Assembly: GCA_902618245.1 (NCBI GenBank)
Contig: CACMZR010000009.1
Span: forward strand, 1 to 50,961
DNA: 50,961 bases
From: an uncultured Bacteroidota bacterium
GTDB taxonomy: Bacteria > Bacteroidota > Bacteroidia > Flavobacteriales > Flavobacteriaceae
Reading direction: 5' to 3'
Of this stretch, positions 1 to 8,846 are shown in pieces. Under the pieces are notes generated by a model. That model was not told the DNA's origin. It did not search any database and saw nothing but the letters and a program-made list of their open reading frames with translations. Each line of letters begins with the position of its first letter. Position 1 is the first letter of the stretch. The position numbers were made by a program, and so were the translations under genes.

Positions 1-3000
1 ACACTGTTGGACAACCATGTAATCCTGCAAGAGGGAATACGCCTTCAAATACAAACTATTTTTGGGCTACAATACTTCAAAGTGGAGGACCAAATAACGG
101 GAAAAGATTTGTTCAAACTAATCCGGTAGATGTCTCCTATGGAGGGAGTTTGGAATTTTTAATTAGGTATGGAGCAGATGATCCTGCTCCTGGTTGTGAA
201 GATGGAGAAAAAGTAGATGAAGAAGTCTATTTACAGTACTCTATTAATGGAGGCAACACTTGGGAAGATATTTTTACTGATTGGGATACAGCAAGTGGAT
301 ATAGTGCTGCATGGTATGATTGGTATGCAAATGATATTGCTATTCCATTAGCTGCTCAAACCTCTTCAACAATTTTCAGGTGGTATCAACCTGATAATGA
401 CGGTGATATTTGGGATAATTGGGGATTAGAAGATGTAACTGTCAATGCAATACCGGCTCCTGCCGCATCTTGGAATTTTGATTTTGGTAATGGCGATATA
501 GGCTCAAGCGGATTGTCAACTTCAACTTTTTCTTTCACTAAACTTTATTCACCTAGTAATACAACAAGAAATTTTTCCGTAACTATTTCCACAACTTTAA
601 CTGATGGAAATATTGTAGGATTAACACAAAATGTTTCAGTAGCTCCTAGTGATATAGTACCACCAACTGCTACACCACCTATTAACATATCAGTTGATAC
701 AGATCCAGGATCATGTGAGGTTGTTCTTTCACAATCTGATGTTGGAACACCAACAACTTCTGATAACTGCTCAATTACTTTGGTAGAAAATGATAAGCCC
801 TCATTGACCTTCAATAAAGGAATAAATGTCCTAACTTGGACAGTTACTGACAATTCTAGCAATACAACTACTGTGACGCAAACAATTACAGTTTTTGATG
901 TTGAAAGTCCAACTTTAACAATCCCCGCAGATATTATTTCAGCAAATTGCTCATTAACTATTGGTGTAGCTTCTGCAACAGACAATTGCGGGGTTGTTAC
1001 ACCAACAAATAATGCTCCATTAACATTTCCTATTGGAATAACCCCTGTTATTTGGTTAGTTACTGATTCCTCAGGAAATACTGTATCTGCAACTCAATTG
1101 GTTACTGTATCTGATACAATTGCACCACTAATTACACCTCCAGCAGATGTTGTAGTGACTACAGATATAAATTCGTGTGAAGCAACAGGAGTTATTTTAG
1201 GCAATCCAACTACTTCTGATAATTGTGCAGTAGGTAGTGTGTCTAATAATGCACCAAATATATATCCTATTGGAACAACAACCATTACTTGGAGTGTCTC
1301 AGACTTAGCAAGTAATACTTCAGTTTCATTTCAGCGTGTCACAGTTGAAGATAACATTTCACCTAGTATCACACCTCCACCAAACATAACATCAAATTCT
1401 TGTGTTATAATTCTTGGAATCCCAACAGTTAATGACAACTGTTCATTTACTTTTTCAAATGACGCACCTAGTTCTTTTCCAACAGGAACAACGACAATTA
1501 CATGGACGGCGAGTGACACATTTGGAAATACTGTCACTGCTACTCAGCTTGTTACATTCAATGATACTACAGAACCCACTATAAATATTCAAAGTGATAA
1601 CATAACTGTTAATTCTGATGTGGGTTCTTGTTTTGCAACAAATGTTAATTTAGGATCAATTCTAATTAATGATGATTGTGGAATATTGAACTCATCAAAT
1701 GATGCACCTATGCAGTTTCCTATTGGTACGACATTTGTGACATACAGTGTTACAGACATTAACGGAAATTTTTCTTCCAAGGTTCAAAGTGTAACAGTTC
1801 TTGATAATGAGCCTCCAATTGCTAGAGCTAAGGATTTAGTTATTTCCTTAGATTCCCAAAGCAATTTAAATATTCCTTATGAGCTAATCGATAACGGAAG
1901 TACTGACAATTGTAATATACAGTCCTATGGTATCAAATTTAAAACCTCTGGATTGGTAATTTCTGAAAACCAAACCCTTTTGGAAGAAATCCAGCAAAAA
2001 CAATACCAAGCACTAACTTCAAAAAGTATCCGAAAAAAACAAAGTCCCTTAAAGCTTTTATGTGATAATTTAGGACTTAAAGAAATTGTTTTCTCCGTAA
2101 CTGATACATCTGGAAATAAAGCTTCAGCTACGGTAAATATTTTTATTTCAGATAATTTAAATGTGTGCGGTAATTCAATTAATCCTCCAAGCGATTCTAA
2201 TTCCACCACTATTGACACAGACGGTGATGGGTTTGAGGATGACATAGACGCATTTCCATTCGATCCTAATGAATGGACTGATACAGACGATGACGGAATT
2301 GGGAACAACTCAGATGACGACGACGACAATGATGGTTTTTCAGATGAATTAGAGGATGATGTTGGAACAAATAGCCTTGATGAAGATGATTTCCCCATTG
2401 ATACAGATCTGGATCTAGTTATAGATTATTTTGACGATGATGATGACAATGATGGACAAAGTGATGAAAATGAAATTATTTGTGGAACAGATCCACTTAG
2501 TTATGAGGATATACCCATTGATACTGACGGTGACGGTATTCCGGATTGTTTAGATGATGATGACGATGGAGATGGTTATAATGATGATATAGAATCCTTT
2601 TTCAAAACAGATAACTTAGATATAAATGAATTTCCAAATCTTGATGAAGATGGGGATGGAATATTTTACTCCACAGATTATACTCTAATAGTAAATGATA
2701 ATTGTCCAAATATATCAAATGCTGATCAATCGGATATTGATCAAGACGGAGTGGGGGATCTCTGCGATAATTGTCCTGAAGAGCCTAATTCATTACAAAA
2801 AAATTACGATAAAGATAAATTTGGTGATCTGTGTGATTTTGATGATGACAATGACGGTCAAACTGATCTACATGAAATAGAATGTGGCTCAGATCCTAAG
2901 GACGAAAATTCGTTAAGTCCTGATTTTGACGGTGATGGAATTCCAGATTGTCAAGACTCTGATATAGATAATGACCAAGTTCCAGATATTATTGATCCAA

Positions 3001-3281
3001 ATTCATATAAATATGATGAATTTTTAGTAAGTGAATTTATTTCAGACAATGGTGATGGTATAAATGATGTATTCAATATTGTCAAAATAACAAACTACCC
3101 TAATAGTTCACTTGTTATTTATTCTAGGTCTGGAGTTGAAATTTATAATAAAAGAAATTATCAAAATACTTGGCCATTAGATCAAGATCAAAAAGTTCCT
3201 GAGGGAAGTTATTTTTACTTTTTAGATTTAGAGAATGATGGTTTAATTGATAAAAGGGGATGGATTTATCTGACTCGTTAA
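1..3281 (+). CDS. Secreted HYR / thrombospondin type 3 repeat protein with type B T9SS sorting domain (5' partial)
   Basis: The reading frame is open from base 3 to the TAA at 3279-3281 (1092 codons) with no in-frame start that looks genuine, so the gene is cut by the left edge; a TTG at 150 is internal. Residues 1 to about 147 resemble a reelin-type beta-sandwich repeat (GGSLEFLIRYG, WYQPDNDGDIWDNWGLEDV). Residues about 216-716 carry five clear HYR domains and one degenerate one. Residues about 735-1000 are acidic calcium-binding type 3 repeats (DTDGDG, DDDDDNDG). The last 85 or so residues match the gliding-motility-associated C-terminal domain (DNGDGINDVFNI, GWIYLTR at the end), the type B signal for type IX secretion. 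The expected role is a cell-surface or released adhesive or binding protein; the ligand is unknown. The stop codon interlocks with that of the convergent gene downstream. Confidence 0.9.
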   Translation, partial: TVGQPCNPARGNTPSNTNYFWATILQSGGPNNGKRFVQTNPVDVSYGGSLEFLIRYGADDPAPGCEDGEKVDEEVYLQYSINGGNTWEDIFTDWDTASGYSAAWYDWYANDIAIPLAAQTSSTIFRWYQPDNDGDIWDNWGLEDVTVNAIPAPAASWNFDFGNGDIGSSGLSTSTFSFTKLYSPSNTTRNFSVTISTTLTDGNIVGLTQNVSVAPSDIVPPTATPPINISVDTDPGSCEVVLSQSDVGTPTTSDNCSITLVENDKPSLTFNKGINVLTWTVTDNSSNTTTVTQTITVFDVESPTLTIPADIISANCSLTIGVASATDNCGVVTPTNNAPLTFPIGITPVIWLVTDSSGNTVSATQLVTVSDTIAPLITPPADVVVTTDINSCEATGVILGNPTTSDNCAVGSVSNNAPNIYPIGTTTITWSVSDLASNTSVSFQRVTVEDNISPSITPPPNITSNSCVIILGIPTVNDNCSFTFSNDAPSSFPTGTTTITWTASDTFGNTVTATQLVTFNDTTEPTINIQSDNITVNSDVGSCFATNVNLGSILINDDCGILNSSNDAPMQFPIGTTFVTYSVTDINGNFSSKVQSVTVLDNEPPIARAKDLVISLDSQSNLNIPYELIDNGSTDNCNIQSYGIKFKTSGLVISENQTLLEEIQQKQYQALTSKSIRKKQSPLKLLCDNLGLKEIVFSVTDTSGNKASATVNIFISDNLNVCGNSINPPSDSNSTTIDTDGDGFEDDIDAFPFDPNEWTDTDDDGIGNNSDDDDDNDGFSDELEDDVGTNSLDEDDFPIDTDLDLVIDYFDDDDDNDGQSDENEIICGTDPLSYEDIPIDTDGDGIPDCLDDDDDGDGYNDDIESFFKTDNLDINEFPNLDEDGDGIFYSTDYTLIVNDNCPNISNADQSDIDQDGVGDLCDNCPEEPNSLQKNYDKDKFGDLCDFDDDNDGQTDLHEIECGSDPKDENSLSPDFDGDGIPDCQDSDIDNDQVPDIIDPNSYKYDEFLVSEFISDNGDGINDVFNIVKITNYPNSSLVIYSRSGVEIYNKRNYQNTWPLDQDQKVPEGSYFYFLDLENDGLIDKRGWIYLTR
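650..2150 (+). repeat. Tandem HYR-domain repeats (five canonical, one degenerate)
   Basis: Units of roughly 70-85 codons recur. Each has a proline-rich opening (SPxITPP-like), a Cys, a T-x-x-DNC motif, NNAP/NDAP, a P-x-G-x-T-x-I-T-W core and a closing SVTD-x-x-GN-type strand. Units start near 650, 903, 1123, 1360 and 1570; a sixth near 1813 lacks the first Cys and has an inserted Lys/Gln-rich stretch. The Cys pair probably forms a disulfide outside the cell. HYR is an immunoglobulin-like fold linked to adhesion. Confidence 0.85.
2206..3000 (+). repeat. Acidic calcium-binding thrombospondin type 3 repeats
   Basis: About 265 codons are dominated by DxDxDGxxD-type loops (DTDGDG, DQDGVGD, DFDGDGIPD) with scattered Cys (DCLDDDDDG, LCDNCPEEP). 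The family binds many calcium ions and acts as a rigid spacer before the sorting domain. Nucleotide repetition comes from runs of GAT/GAC codons. Confidence 0.85.
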
Positions 3282-4198
3282 ATACTTTTTAATGTTTTCT
3301 CAATTAGTTTTCGAGTAAGAAGGGCTCCTTGATTTCTTGAAATTCCATTACCAAAAAATTCTACACCGGCAAAAGTAAAATTAGGAGCTTTATTTAAGAT
3401 TTTAAACATTCTTTTATAATCTGTGGTAGTCTCATAACCTTGACTATCGAACTTTTCAGATTTTGCACTTATGGCTACTATATAGGGACTAAGTAATTCA
3501 AATCCTTTGTATGGATCTGGATAGAAAGTATCTGGATTTCTTTCAAGAGTCCAATTTGTGAAATCTCCTAATATCCCAAGATTATCAATTTTAATACCTT
3601 CCATAAGTGATATCATCCAAGTTGGATAAGAAGAATAACCATTATGGTTTTCAATCAAAAGAGTTATACCCTTTGATTTTGCATAATTAGCTAATTCCCC
3701 GACCCCTTCTATTGCGTATTTAAGTTTTTCTTCATGGGGTATTGTTATATATTCACCACAAACGTTTCGAAGGGCCTTGCAATTTAAATCTGCAGCAACA
3801 TCTATCCAGTATTTATAGGTTTGAAGAGCCCTTTTACGTTTTGATAAATCTTTATCACCAACATCACCTTTTCCACCAGTTAGCATTACAGCACTTTGCA
3901 CTTTAGCTGAATGCATTGATTTATTCATTTTATTGATATAACTCGCAGTAAGTTTAGTTGGAAAATGAAACATTTCGTGATCGATATAATCAAAACCTAA
4001 CGATTTTGCTACAAAAGGATATTCTAGGTGATTAACATTAAGTGGATCTCTACTTCCAAATCCCGAACGGATTAATGACCACGGGGTCAAAGTAATTTTT
4101 ATTTTTTTTAAATTTTTGTATAGGACTTTATTGTGAGGAAAGAAGGAAATGCCTACAACTCCTAATACCCCTTTATTTAAAAAATCTCTCCTTTTCAC
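3278..4198 (-). CDS. Sugar phosphate isomerase/epimerase-like TIM-barrel protein, exported
   Basis: This is a xylose-isomerase-like TIM barrel of about 306 residues. The N-terminus begins KRRDFLNKGVLG followed by hydrophobic residues, a twin-arginine or lipid-free export signal as in many Bacteroidota sugar isomerase/epimerase proteins. Putative metal ligands lie in LLIENHNGY, GILGDFTNW and the C-terminal GVEFFG. I prefer the GTG at 4198, which puts the KRR motif at the N-terminus; a TTG two codons upstream (4204) is possible. It follows the CotH gene closely on the same strand and ends interlocked with the convergent upstream protein. The substrate is unknown; the fucosidase neighbourhood suggests sugar catabolism, by inference only. 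Confidence 0.8.
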   Translation of the reverse strand: MKRRDFLNKGVLGVVGISFFPHNKVLYKNLKKIKITLTPWSLIRSGFGSRDPLNVNHLEYPFVAKSLGFDYIDHEMFHFPTKLTASYINKMNKSMHSAKVQSAVMLTGGKGDVGDKDLSKRKRALQTYKYWIDVAADLNCKALRNVCGEYITIPHEEKLKYAIEGVGELANYAKSKGITLLIENHNGYSSYPTWMISLMEGIKIDNLGILGDFTNWTLERNPDTFYPDPYKGFELLSPYIVAISAKSEKFDSQGYETTTDYKRMFKILNKAPNFTFAGVEFFGNGISRNQGALLTRKLIEKTLKSI

Positions 4199-4213
4199 CT
4201 TCAATTTAATTAA

Positions 4214-5584
4214 TTAAAATTTTGAGATTTCTTGATCCATCCATGATAGCCTACCTTCAATCCATTCTTTTAGGTATGTAATTTCCTCAGAATGTCTATT
4301 ACCAACAAAATTATTTGGCCAAATGTAAGTACCTAATATTAACCATTTACCAAAATTCTGAGTTATTGCATCGCTATCTTCTAACTCACCAACTAGTTCA
4401 TCAACAATACCCATAATGCTAGAATTAGATAATTCGTTTAACCTTAAAGAAGTCCACCTATCCTTAAGAGCTTGAGTAAAGTTTGGATCTTGCATTAGTC
4501 TATCCCACCAAAAAGGAACGAGCATTCCGTCAGCTGGGCAGGCCTCGTTAAATTTGTATGCCCAACCTGTGGTTAATCCACCTTCACAATAATCTGCATT
4601 ACCAAACGCGATATTAAAGTCCCAAATGGGTCCCATTTTTAATTTTTCATTTATGTCTTTATGCATGAAAGTGCTAATCCTGTAGGCATCTACATTTCTT
4701 GTAATCTCATTTAAAATAAAAAAATCAATAAAGCTATCAACATCAATGTATTTTTTATACCCATCAGATTCACTAGTGAAGTTTTCAGAGGCTATGGCAT
4801 CTTCAAAGTCTCTCATGTAACCTTGGATATAATTTTTCTGTTCATCTGATATATCTCTATTTTTGGGGTATTCATATAAAAAATGAACATTTTTATTAAT
4901 TCCTTTTATGCCATCTTTTGTATACTCTGACATAAAAGCTATTTTTTCATTTAGAGTATCTCCGTCTCCTGTTATTTTATCGATTTTAATTATATATCCA
5001 CCGGTAATGTCGTCTGATCTATTTTTACTAATATTTACTCTGTTTTTATCTCTTTTAATTTTTTCCATTAGAACATATAATCCAAGAAATACGCCATTAA
5101 TTTGAAGGTTATAAAAACTTGTTTTTGTCGCATACCTTCCAACTAAGTTTGAAAGCCTATAAATCAAAACATTTCGAATTAATGATTTATCACTAAATGG
5201 TCCGTAAAGAATCCAATCTTCCTCTTCTGGATAACCAGCTAGGGAAACATCTAAATCTTCTCCTGCTTCATCCCAAGTCTCAAAGCCGTAGGACTTTTTT
5301 GGGAAATATTGCGAAGATGAGCCTCTTATTTCAATTCCAATATTATGTTCTTCAATTAAATTCTCGCCCTGGAAAATTTGAAAGAAGGCACTTATTTTTG
5401 GTTCATCAACAATCTCCCTTCCTGCGTCAGTATTAATTTTTATTGTTTTTAAAGGAGTTTTCTCAATCGTGGTGTCGTTTTCAACGAAGTCGTTAAGAAA
5501 TTGGGTCTCTTCATTATCAGTATTATAGGTTTGCCCGCAAGAAAAAAGAAGTATTAAAACAAATAAACAAAAATTTGCTCTCAT
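4214..5584 (-). CDS. CotH kinase-like lipoprotein
   Basis: A 456-residue protein with a lipoprotein signal (LLFSCG, lipid Cys at residue 16). The CotH core is evident: IEIRGSSSQYFPKKSYGFE, EEDWILYGPFSDKSLIRN, GLYVLMEKIK, FFILNEITRNVDAYR and GPIWDFNIAFGNADY. CotH proteins are atypical protein kinases known from Bacillus spore coats and widespread in Bacteroidota, where substrates are mostly unknown. Position 2 of the usual WDxD-type motif reads WDFN here; I cannot tell whether activity is kept. It lies between the esterase (46-bp gap) and the isomerase-like gene (15-bp gap), probably in one transcript. Location is expected to be periplasmic or outer membrane. Confidence 0.85.
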   Translation of the reverse strand: MRANFCLFVLILLFSCGQTYNTDNEETQFLNDFVENDTTIEKTPLKTIKINTDAGREIVDEPKISAFFQIFQGENLIEEHNIGIEIRGSSSQYFPKKSYGFETWDEAGEDLDVSLAGYPEEEDWILYGPFSDKSLIRNVLIYRLSNLVGRYATKTSFYNLQINGVFLGLYVLMEKIKRDKNRVNISKNRSDDITGGYIIKIDKITGDGDTLNEKIAFMSEYTKDGIKGINKNVHFLYEYPKNRDISDEQKNYIQGYMRDFEDAIASENFTSESDGYKKYIDVDSFIDFFILNEITRNVDAYRISTFMHKDINEKLKMGPIWDFNIAFGNADYCEGGLTTGWAYKFNEACPADGMLVPFWWDRLMQDPNFTQALKDRWTSLRLNELSNSSIMGIVDELVGELEDSDAITQNFGKWLILGTYIWPNNFVGNRHSEEITYLKEWIEGRLSWMDQEISKF

Positions 5585-5630
5585 TAGAATATTGGTTTTT
5601 GGTTATTTGCTAAAATAATAAATAAACCAT

Positions 5631-6500
5631 TTAATGGAATTTTTTAGAGATAAATTCCAAGACAGAGGGAAGGGCAGAACGCCAGTAATCCCAATTATGG
5701 CCACCATCTCTAACACGGAATTCATGTTTAACACCTTTTTCTCTCATTTTAATGTGCATTAAGACATTATTTTTATACAAATGATCTTCATCTCCACAAT
5801 CTATATACCATCTAACCGAATTAAGTATTTTTTGGTCCATTTGATCGATTAGATAAAGAGAATTATTTTTTTTCTTAAATTTTTCAAAATCACTTTTATT
5901 AATGTTTGACTTGCTATATCCCCAATAGGCGAGATAAGAATAGTCATCCATCTGTTCAATATTTTGAGGCCCTATTGAGGCACTTAAAGGGGCAGCAGAA
6001 GAAAATAAGTCAGGGCGTCGGAGAGCGTATAAAAAGCTACCTCCCCCACCCATGGAAAGTCCACTGATGGCTCGATATCTTTTATTCTTTCTTATTCTAT
6101 ATAAATTTTCTACATGGGGCATAAATTCTTCGAAAAAAAAATCTTCATAATTCCATTTGCCCGATATTGCATTTGTGTAACCCATTTGCCCAGTCCCCGC
6201 ATCTGGCATAATTATAATCATAGATGTGGCAATTCCGGAATTTATAGCTTTATCAGTAGTATGAAGTACTTCTCCGAATTGTATCCATGCACTTTGATTA
6301 TCTCCTAATCCATGAAGTAAATATAAAACCGGATAACTTCGATTTGAGCTATCATAATCTGGAGGAAGATATACAGCGAACTTACGGTCACCTTTTAAGA
6401 TTTTACTATTTATTATGAGTTCGTCAATTACTTTTCCATTTTGTCCAAAGACAATTGAAAATGAAATAAATAGGAGGAAAATAAGATAAAATGATTTCAT
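5631..6500 (-). CDS. Secreted alpha/beta-hydrolase, esterase D / feruloyl-esterase-like
   Basis: A 289-residue protein of the putative esterase family (PF00756 type). The signal peptide is MKSFYLIFLL...VFGQ. The nucleophile elbow is GLSMGGGG with Ser149, the oxyanion region LLHGLGDNQSAW, the acid probably in DCGDEDHLY and the His in DGGHNWDYW. Such proteins remove acyl groups from polysaccharides or other carbohydrate esters. It is first in a three-gene minus-strand run with the CotH and isomerase-like genes and divergent from the EEP-family gene. A glycan de-esterification role is inferred from neighbouring fucosidases. Confidence 0.88.
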   Translation of the reverse strand: MKSFYLIFLLFISFSIVFGQNGKVIDELIINSKILKGDRKFAVYLPPDYDSSNRSYPVLYLLHGLGDNQSAWIQFGEVLHTTDKAINSGIATSMIIIMPDAGTGQMGYTNAISGKWNYEDFFFEEFMPHVENLYRIRKNKRYRAISGLSMGGGGSFLYALRRPDLFSSAAPLSASIGPQNIEQMDDYSYLAYWGYSKSNINKSDFEKFKKKNNSLYLIDQMDQKILNSVRWYIDCGDEDHLYKNNVLMHIKMREKGVKHEFRVRDGGHNWDYWRSALPSVLEFISKKFH

Positions 6501-6547
6501 TTTTGTTACAAAGTTTGGATCAGAAATTACAAAAAAATCAAATCAGA

Positions 6548-6578
6548 TTTGTTACATTGTATTAAGACTATAACTTTT
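6548..6578 (+). promoter_or_regulatory. Candidate promoter of the EEP-family gene
   Basis: TTTG at 6548-6551, a 19-nt spacer, then TAACTTTT at 6571-6578, one mismatch from the Bacteroidota minus-7 box TAnnTTTG. The implied start site is near 6585, about 23 nt before the ATG at 6608. Confidence 0.4.
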
Positions 6579-6607
6579 TCATCAAAATTTCAATCACAAA
6601 AAAAAGG

Positions 6608-7462
6608 ATGAGCTTTTTTTTTAAACAAAATAAAACTTTGCTTTTTTGCTTTTTTATATTGTTTTTTTTCCAACTAATTTTTGGACAAAAAAATATAGAA
6701 GCCATTTCATATAATGTTAGATATGAAAATTTAGATGATGGGGAAAATCAATGGGATCTAAGGAAGAAAACTCTAATCAATTATCTAAAATATAAATCTC
6801 CTAGCATAGTAGCCATGCAAGAAGTATTAAACAGTCAATTATTAGACCTAAATTTTTCTCTATCCGAATATTCATTTGTCGGTATAGGACGAGAGGATGG
6901 AAAAAAGAAGGGAGAGTTTTGCCCAATTTTTTTTAATAAATATAGATTTGAATTGATCGAAAGTGAAACTTTTTGGTTATCTGAAACTCCAGAAAAAATA
7001 TCTGTAGGATGGGATGCTGCACTAGAAAGGATTTGTACATATGCAAAATTCAAGGACCTTGAAAATAATAGAGAATTTTGGGTATTTAACACCCATTTTG
7101 ATCACATTGGTGTTAAGGCAAGAAATGAATCAGTCGAATTAATTTTAAAAATAATTAAAGAAGTCAACACAGAAAAAAATCCAATTTTGTTAACTGGAGA
7201 TTTTAATTTGACTCCTGAAAAAAAACCTATTAAAAGGCTTCAAACACTTTTTCAAGATATTTTAGCTGATCTAAATATTGGAGATCGCAAATACGGAACA
7301 TTTAATGGATTTAAAAAACAAGTTGATTCTCCACAAAGGATAGACTATATTTTTCAAAATGGATTTAAAGTTTTAAAATCCGAACATCTTTGGATCAAAA
7401 CACCAAAAGGTTTGTGGGCTTCAGATCATCATCCTGTTTATTTAAAGTGCCTCTTCAAATAA
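6608..7462 (+). CDS. Exported endonuclease/exonuclease/phosphatase family protein
   Basis: A 284-residue protein with a strongly hydrophobic signal peptide ending at FGQ. The metal-dependent EEP fold is marked by ISYNVRYEN, the metal-binding Glu in AMQEV, NTHFDHIG, the TGDFNLTP motif and the C-terminal SDHHPVYL. The substrate may be a phosphodiester such as a nucleic acid, phospholipid or inositol phosphate; sequence alone does not decide. It is divergent from the esterase gene and precedes the DUF2911 gene by 54 bp. Confidence 0.9.
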   Translation: MSFFFKQNKTLLFCFFILFFFQLIFGQKNIEAISYNVRYENLDDGENQWDLRKKTLINYLKYKSPSIVAMQEVLNSQLLDLNFSLSEYSFVGIGREDGKKKGEFCPIFFNKYRFELIESETFWLSETPEKISVGWDAALERICTYAKFKDLENNREFWVFNTHFDHIGVKARNESVELILKIIKEVNTEKNPILLTGDFNLTPEKKPIKRLQTLFQDILADLNIGDRKYGTFNGFKKQVDSPQRIDYIFQNGFKVLKSEHLWIKTPKGLWASDHHPVYLKCLFK

Positions 7463-7516
7463 TTGCATCTATTTTAAAAAAAAACTTAATTATATTAGTA
7501 GATAAATATTTAGATC

Positions 7517-8038
7517 ATGAAAAGTTTGTTTTCAATATTATTATTAGTTTTTGTATCAAATTTTACAAATGCTCAAAATTTCAGAGGACTTGATAAAAGT
7601 CCACTAGACATGATTGAGTATCCTGCTCGGGGTGGAAATACTTTAGCTAGAATATTATATGGAAGGCCACAGCTTAAGGGGAGAGATATTACTAGACTTG
7701 TTCCCGAAGGGCAACTGTGGAGATTTGGAGCTAATGAGGCTACAGAATTGACATTGTATACACCTATGAAAGTAAATGACAAGAAAATTGAGGCAGGTTC
7801 TTATACAATGTTTGCTATTCCAAGGGATAATCAAATAACTATTATCATCAATTCAGCAACACACATTTGGGGTACTTATTATGATCAAAAGATGGATGTG
7901 GTAAGAATCACTGTACCCCTAAGACAATTAACCGAATCTCTTGAAGCATTTTCTATGGCATTTCAAAAAAGCAATACAGGTATTGACCTTCATTTTGGAT
8001 GGGGTAATTATAGAGGGACTCTGCCCTTTTCAAAATAA
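7517..8038 (+). CDS. DUF2911 secreted protein
   Basis: A 173-residue protein with a signal peptide (ends at TNAQ) and a single DUF2911 domain: SPLDMIEYPARGG, GAN-EATELT, GSYTMFAIP and the C-terminal FGWGNYRGTLPF. This family is common in Bacteroidota and has no established function. The ATG at 7517 places the signal peptide correctly. It is convergent with the SGNH hydrolase gene, the two stops only 3 bp apart. Confidence 0.88.
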   Translation: MKSLFSILLLVFVSNFTNAQNFRGLDKSPLDMIEYPARGGNTLARILYGRPQLKGRDITRLVPEGQLWRFGANEATELTLYTPMKVNDKKIEAGSYTMFAIPRDNQITIIINSATHIWGTYYDQKMDVVRITVPLRQLTESLEAFSMAFQKSNTGIDLHFGWGNYRGTLPFSK

Positions 8039-8041
8039 GAG

Positions 8042-8746
8042 TTACTCTAAATTCAGCACTTTGTATAATGCTTTTTCTAGCATTGGTTCCAAAAGATGAT
8101 ATCCTTTTGCTGTAAGATGCACACCATCATTTGAATACTCTTTAATTATTCCATTATTGCCATCATTTAAAGCTTTAAAATAATCCAAATAAAAAGCATC
8201 ACTTTCTTTAGCAAAATCCTCTATCATAGAATTTAACTTTGGAATTTTAATATTTGGTTTTTTACCCGGGCTCCATGGGTAGTCATACGCAGGCAAAACT
8301 GAGCACAAAATTACTTTTATACCATTTGCCTGTGCAATTTCAGTCATTGATTTTAAGTTATTTGCAATCATTTTTAATGTAACGGGTCCTGTGTTACCGG
8401 CAATGTCATTAGTTCCTGCTAAAATGACAACAACATCAGCATTAATATCAACTACATCTGCTCTAAATCTTACCAACATTTGTGAAGTAGTTTGGCCGCT
8501 AATACCTCTATTTACATAATCTTTATCCTTGAAAAAATTTGGATTGGTTTGTAACCACCCAATGGTAATTGAGTTACCCATGAAAACAACTCTATTTTTG
8601 TTTTTTTTTATTTTAGGGAGTTTAGCATTAGGTTCTTCAAATTTTTTAAAATTTGGCCAATCCATAGGATTAGGGTCTTGAGCAATTGTCATTGTAAACT
8701 GAAAAACAATTACTATAAAAGTGAGTACTCTAAGTCTAATTTTCAT
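8042..8746 (-). CDS. Secreted SGNH/GDSL-family hydrolase
   Basis: A 234-residue protein with a signal peptide (to IAQ). SGNH blocks are present in order: block I VVFMGNSIT with the catalytic Ser59, block II NRGISGQTT, block III LAGTNDIAG, and block V DGVHLTAKGY with the Asp/His pair. The family includes esterases and sugar O-acetylesterases. Next to two fucosidases, carbohydrate deacetylation is a reasonable but unproven role. It is divergent from the first fucosidase across a 100-bp gap containing an inverted repeat. Confidence 0.9.
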   Translation of the reverse strand: MKIRLRVLTFIVIVFQFTMTIAQDPNPMDWPNFKKFEEPNAKLPKIKKNKNRVVFMGNSITIGWLQTNPNFFKDKDYVNRGISGQTTSQMLVRFRADVVDINADVVVILAGTNDIAGNTGPVTLKMIANNLKSMTEIAQANGIKVILCSVLPAYDYPWSPGKKPNIKIPKLNSMIEDFAKESDAFYLDYFKALNDGNNGIIKEYSNDGVHLTAKGYHLLEPMLEKALYKVLNLE

Positions 8747-8784
8747 TTGTTATGTTTAAAATAAAATTAATAAAATTTACTATA

Positions 8785-8813
8785 TTGATTTGGGCAATTG
8801 GTTTCCAAATCAA
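8785..8813. promoter_or_regulatory. Inverted repeat, operator candidate between SGNH hydrolase and fucosidase
   Basis: Perfect 9-bp arms TTGATTTGG (8785-8793) and CCAAATCAA (8805-8813) surround an 11-nt spacer. The repeat lies 34 bp before the fucosidase ATG and about 40 bp before the divergent SGNH start, where a regulator could act on either gene. No regulator is encoded nearby. Confidence 0.4.
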
Positions 8814-8846
8814 ACAAATGTATTGATCTTCTTAAATTACACATTT

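Noticed and set aside
545-2398. Series of antisense frames opposite the HYR and type 3 repeat regions
   Set aside because: They recur because the sense repeats recur; their translations are low-complexity mirror images with no recognisable domain, and the sense frame is clearly coding.
5622-5650. CCATTTAATGG palindrome after the esterase stop as terminator
   Set aside because: The realistic stem is only four base pairs and the downstream T-tract is broken; the following genes look co-transcribed.
8790-8846. Longer N-terminus for the first fucosidase from TTG at 8790
   Set aside because: It adds 19 residues in front of a perfect signal peptide and would run through the inverted repeat; ATG at 8847 is better.
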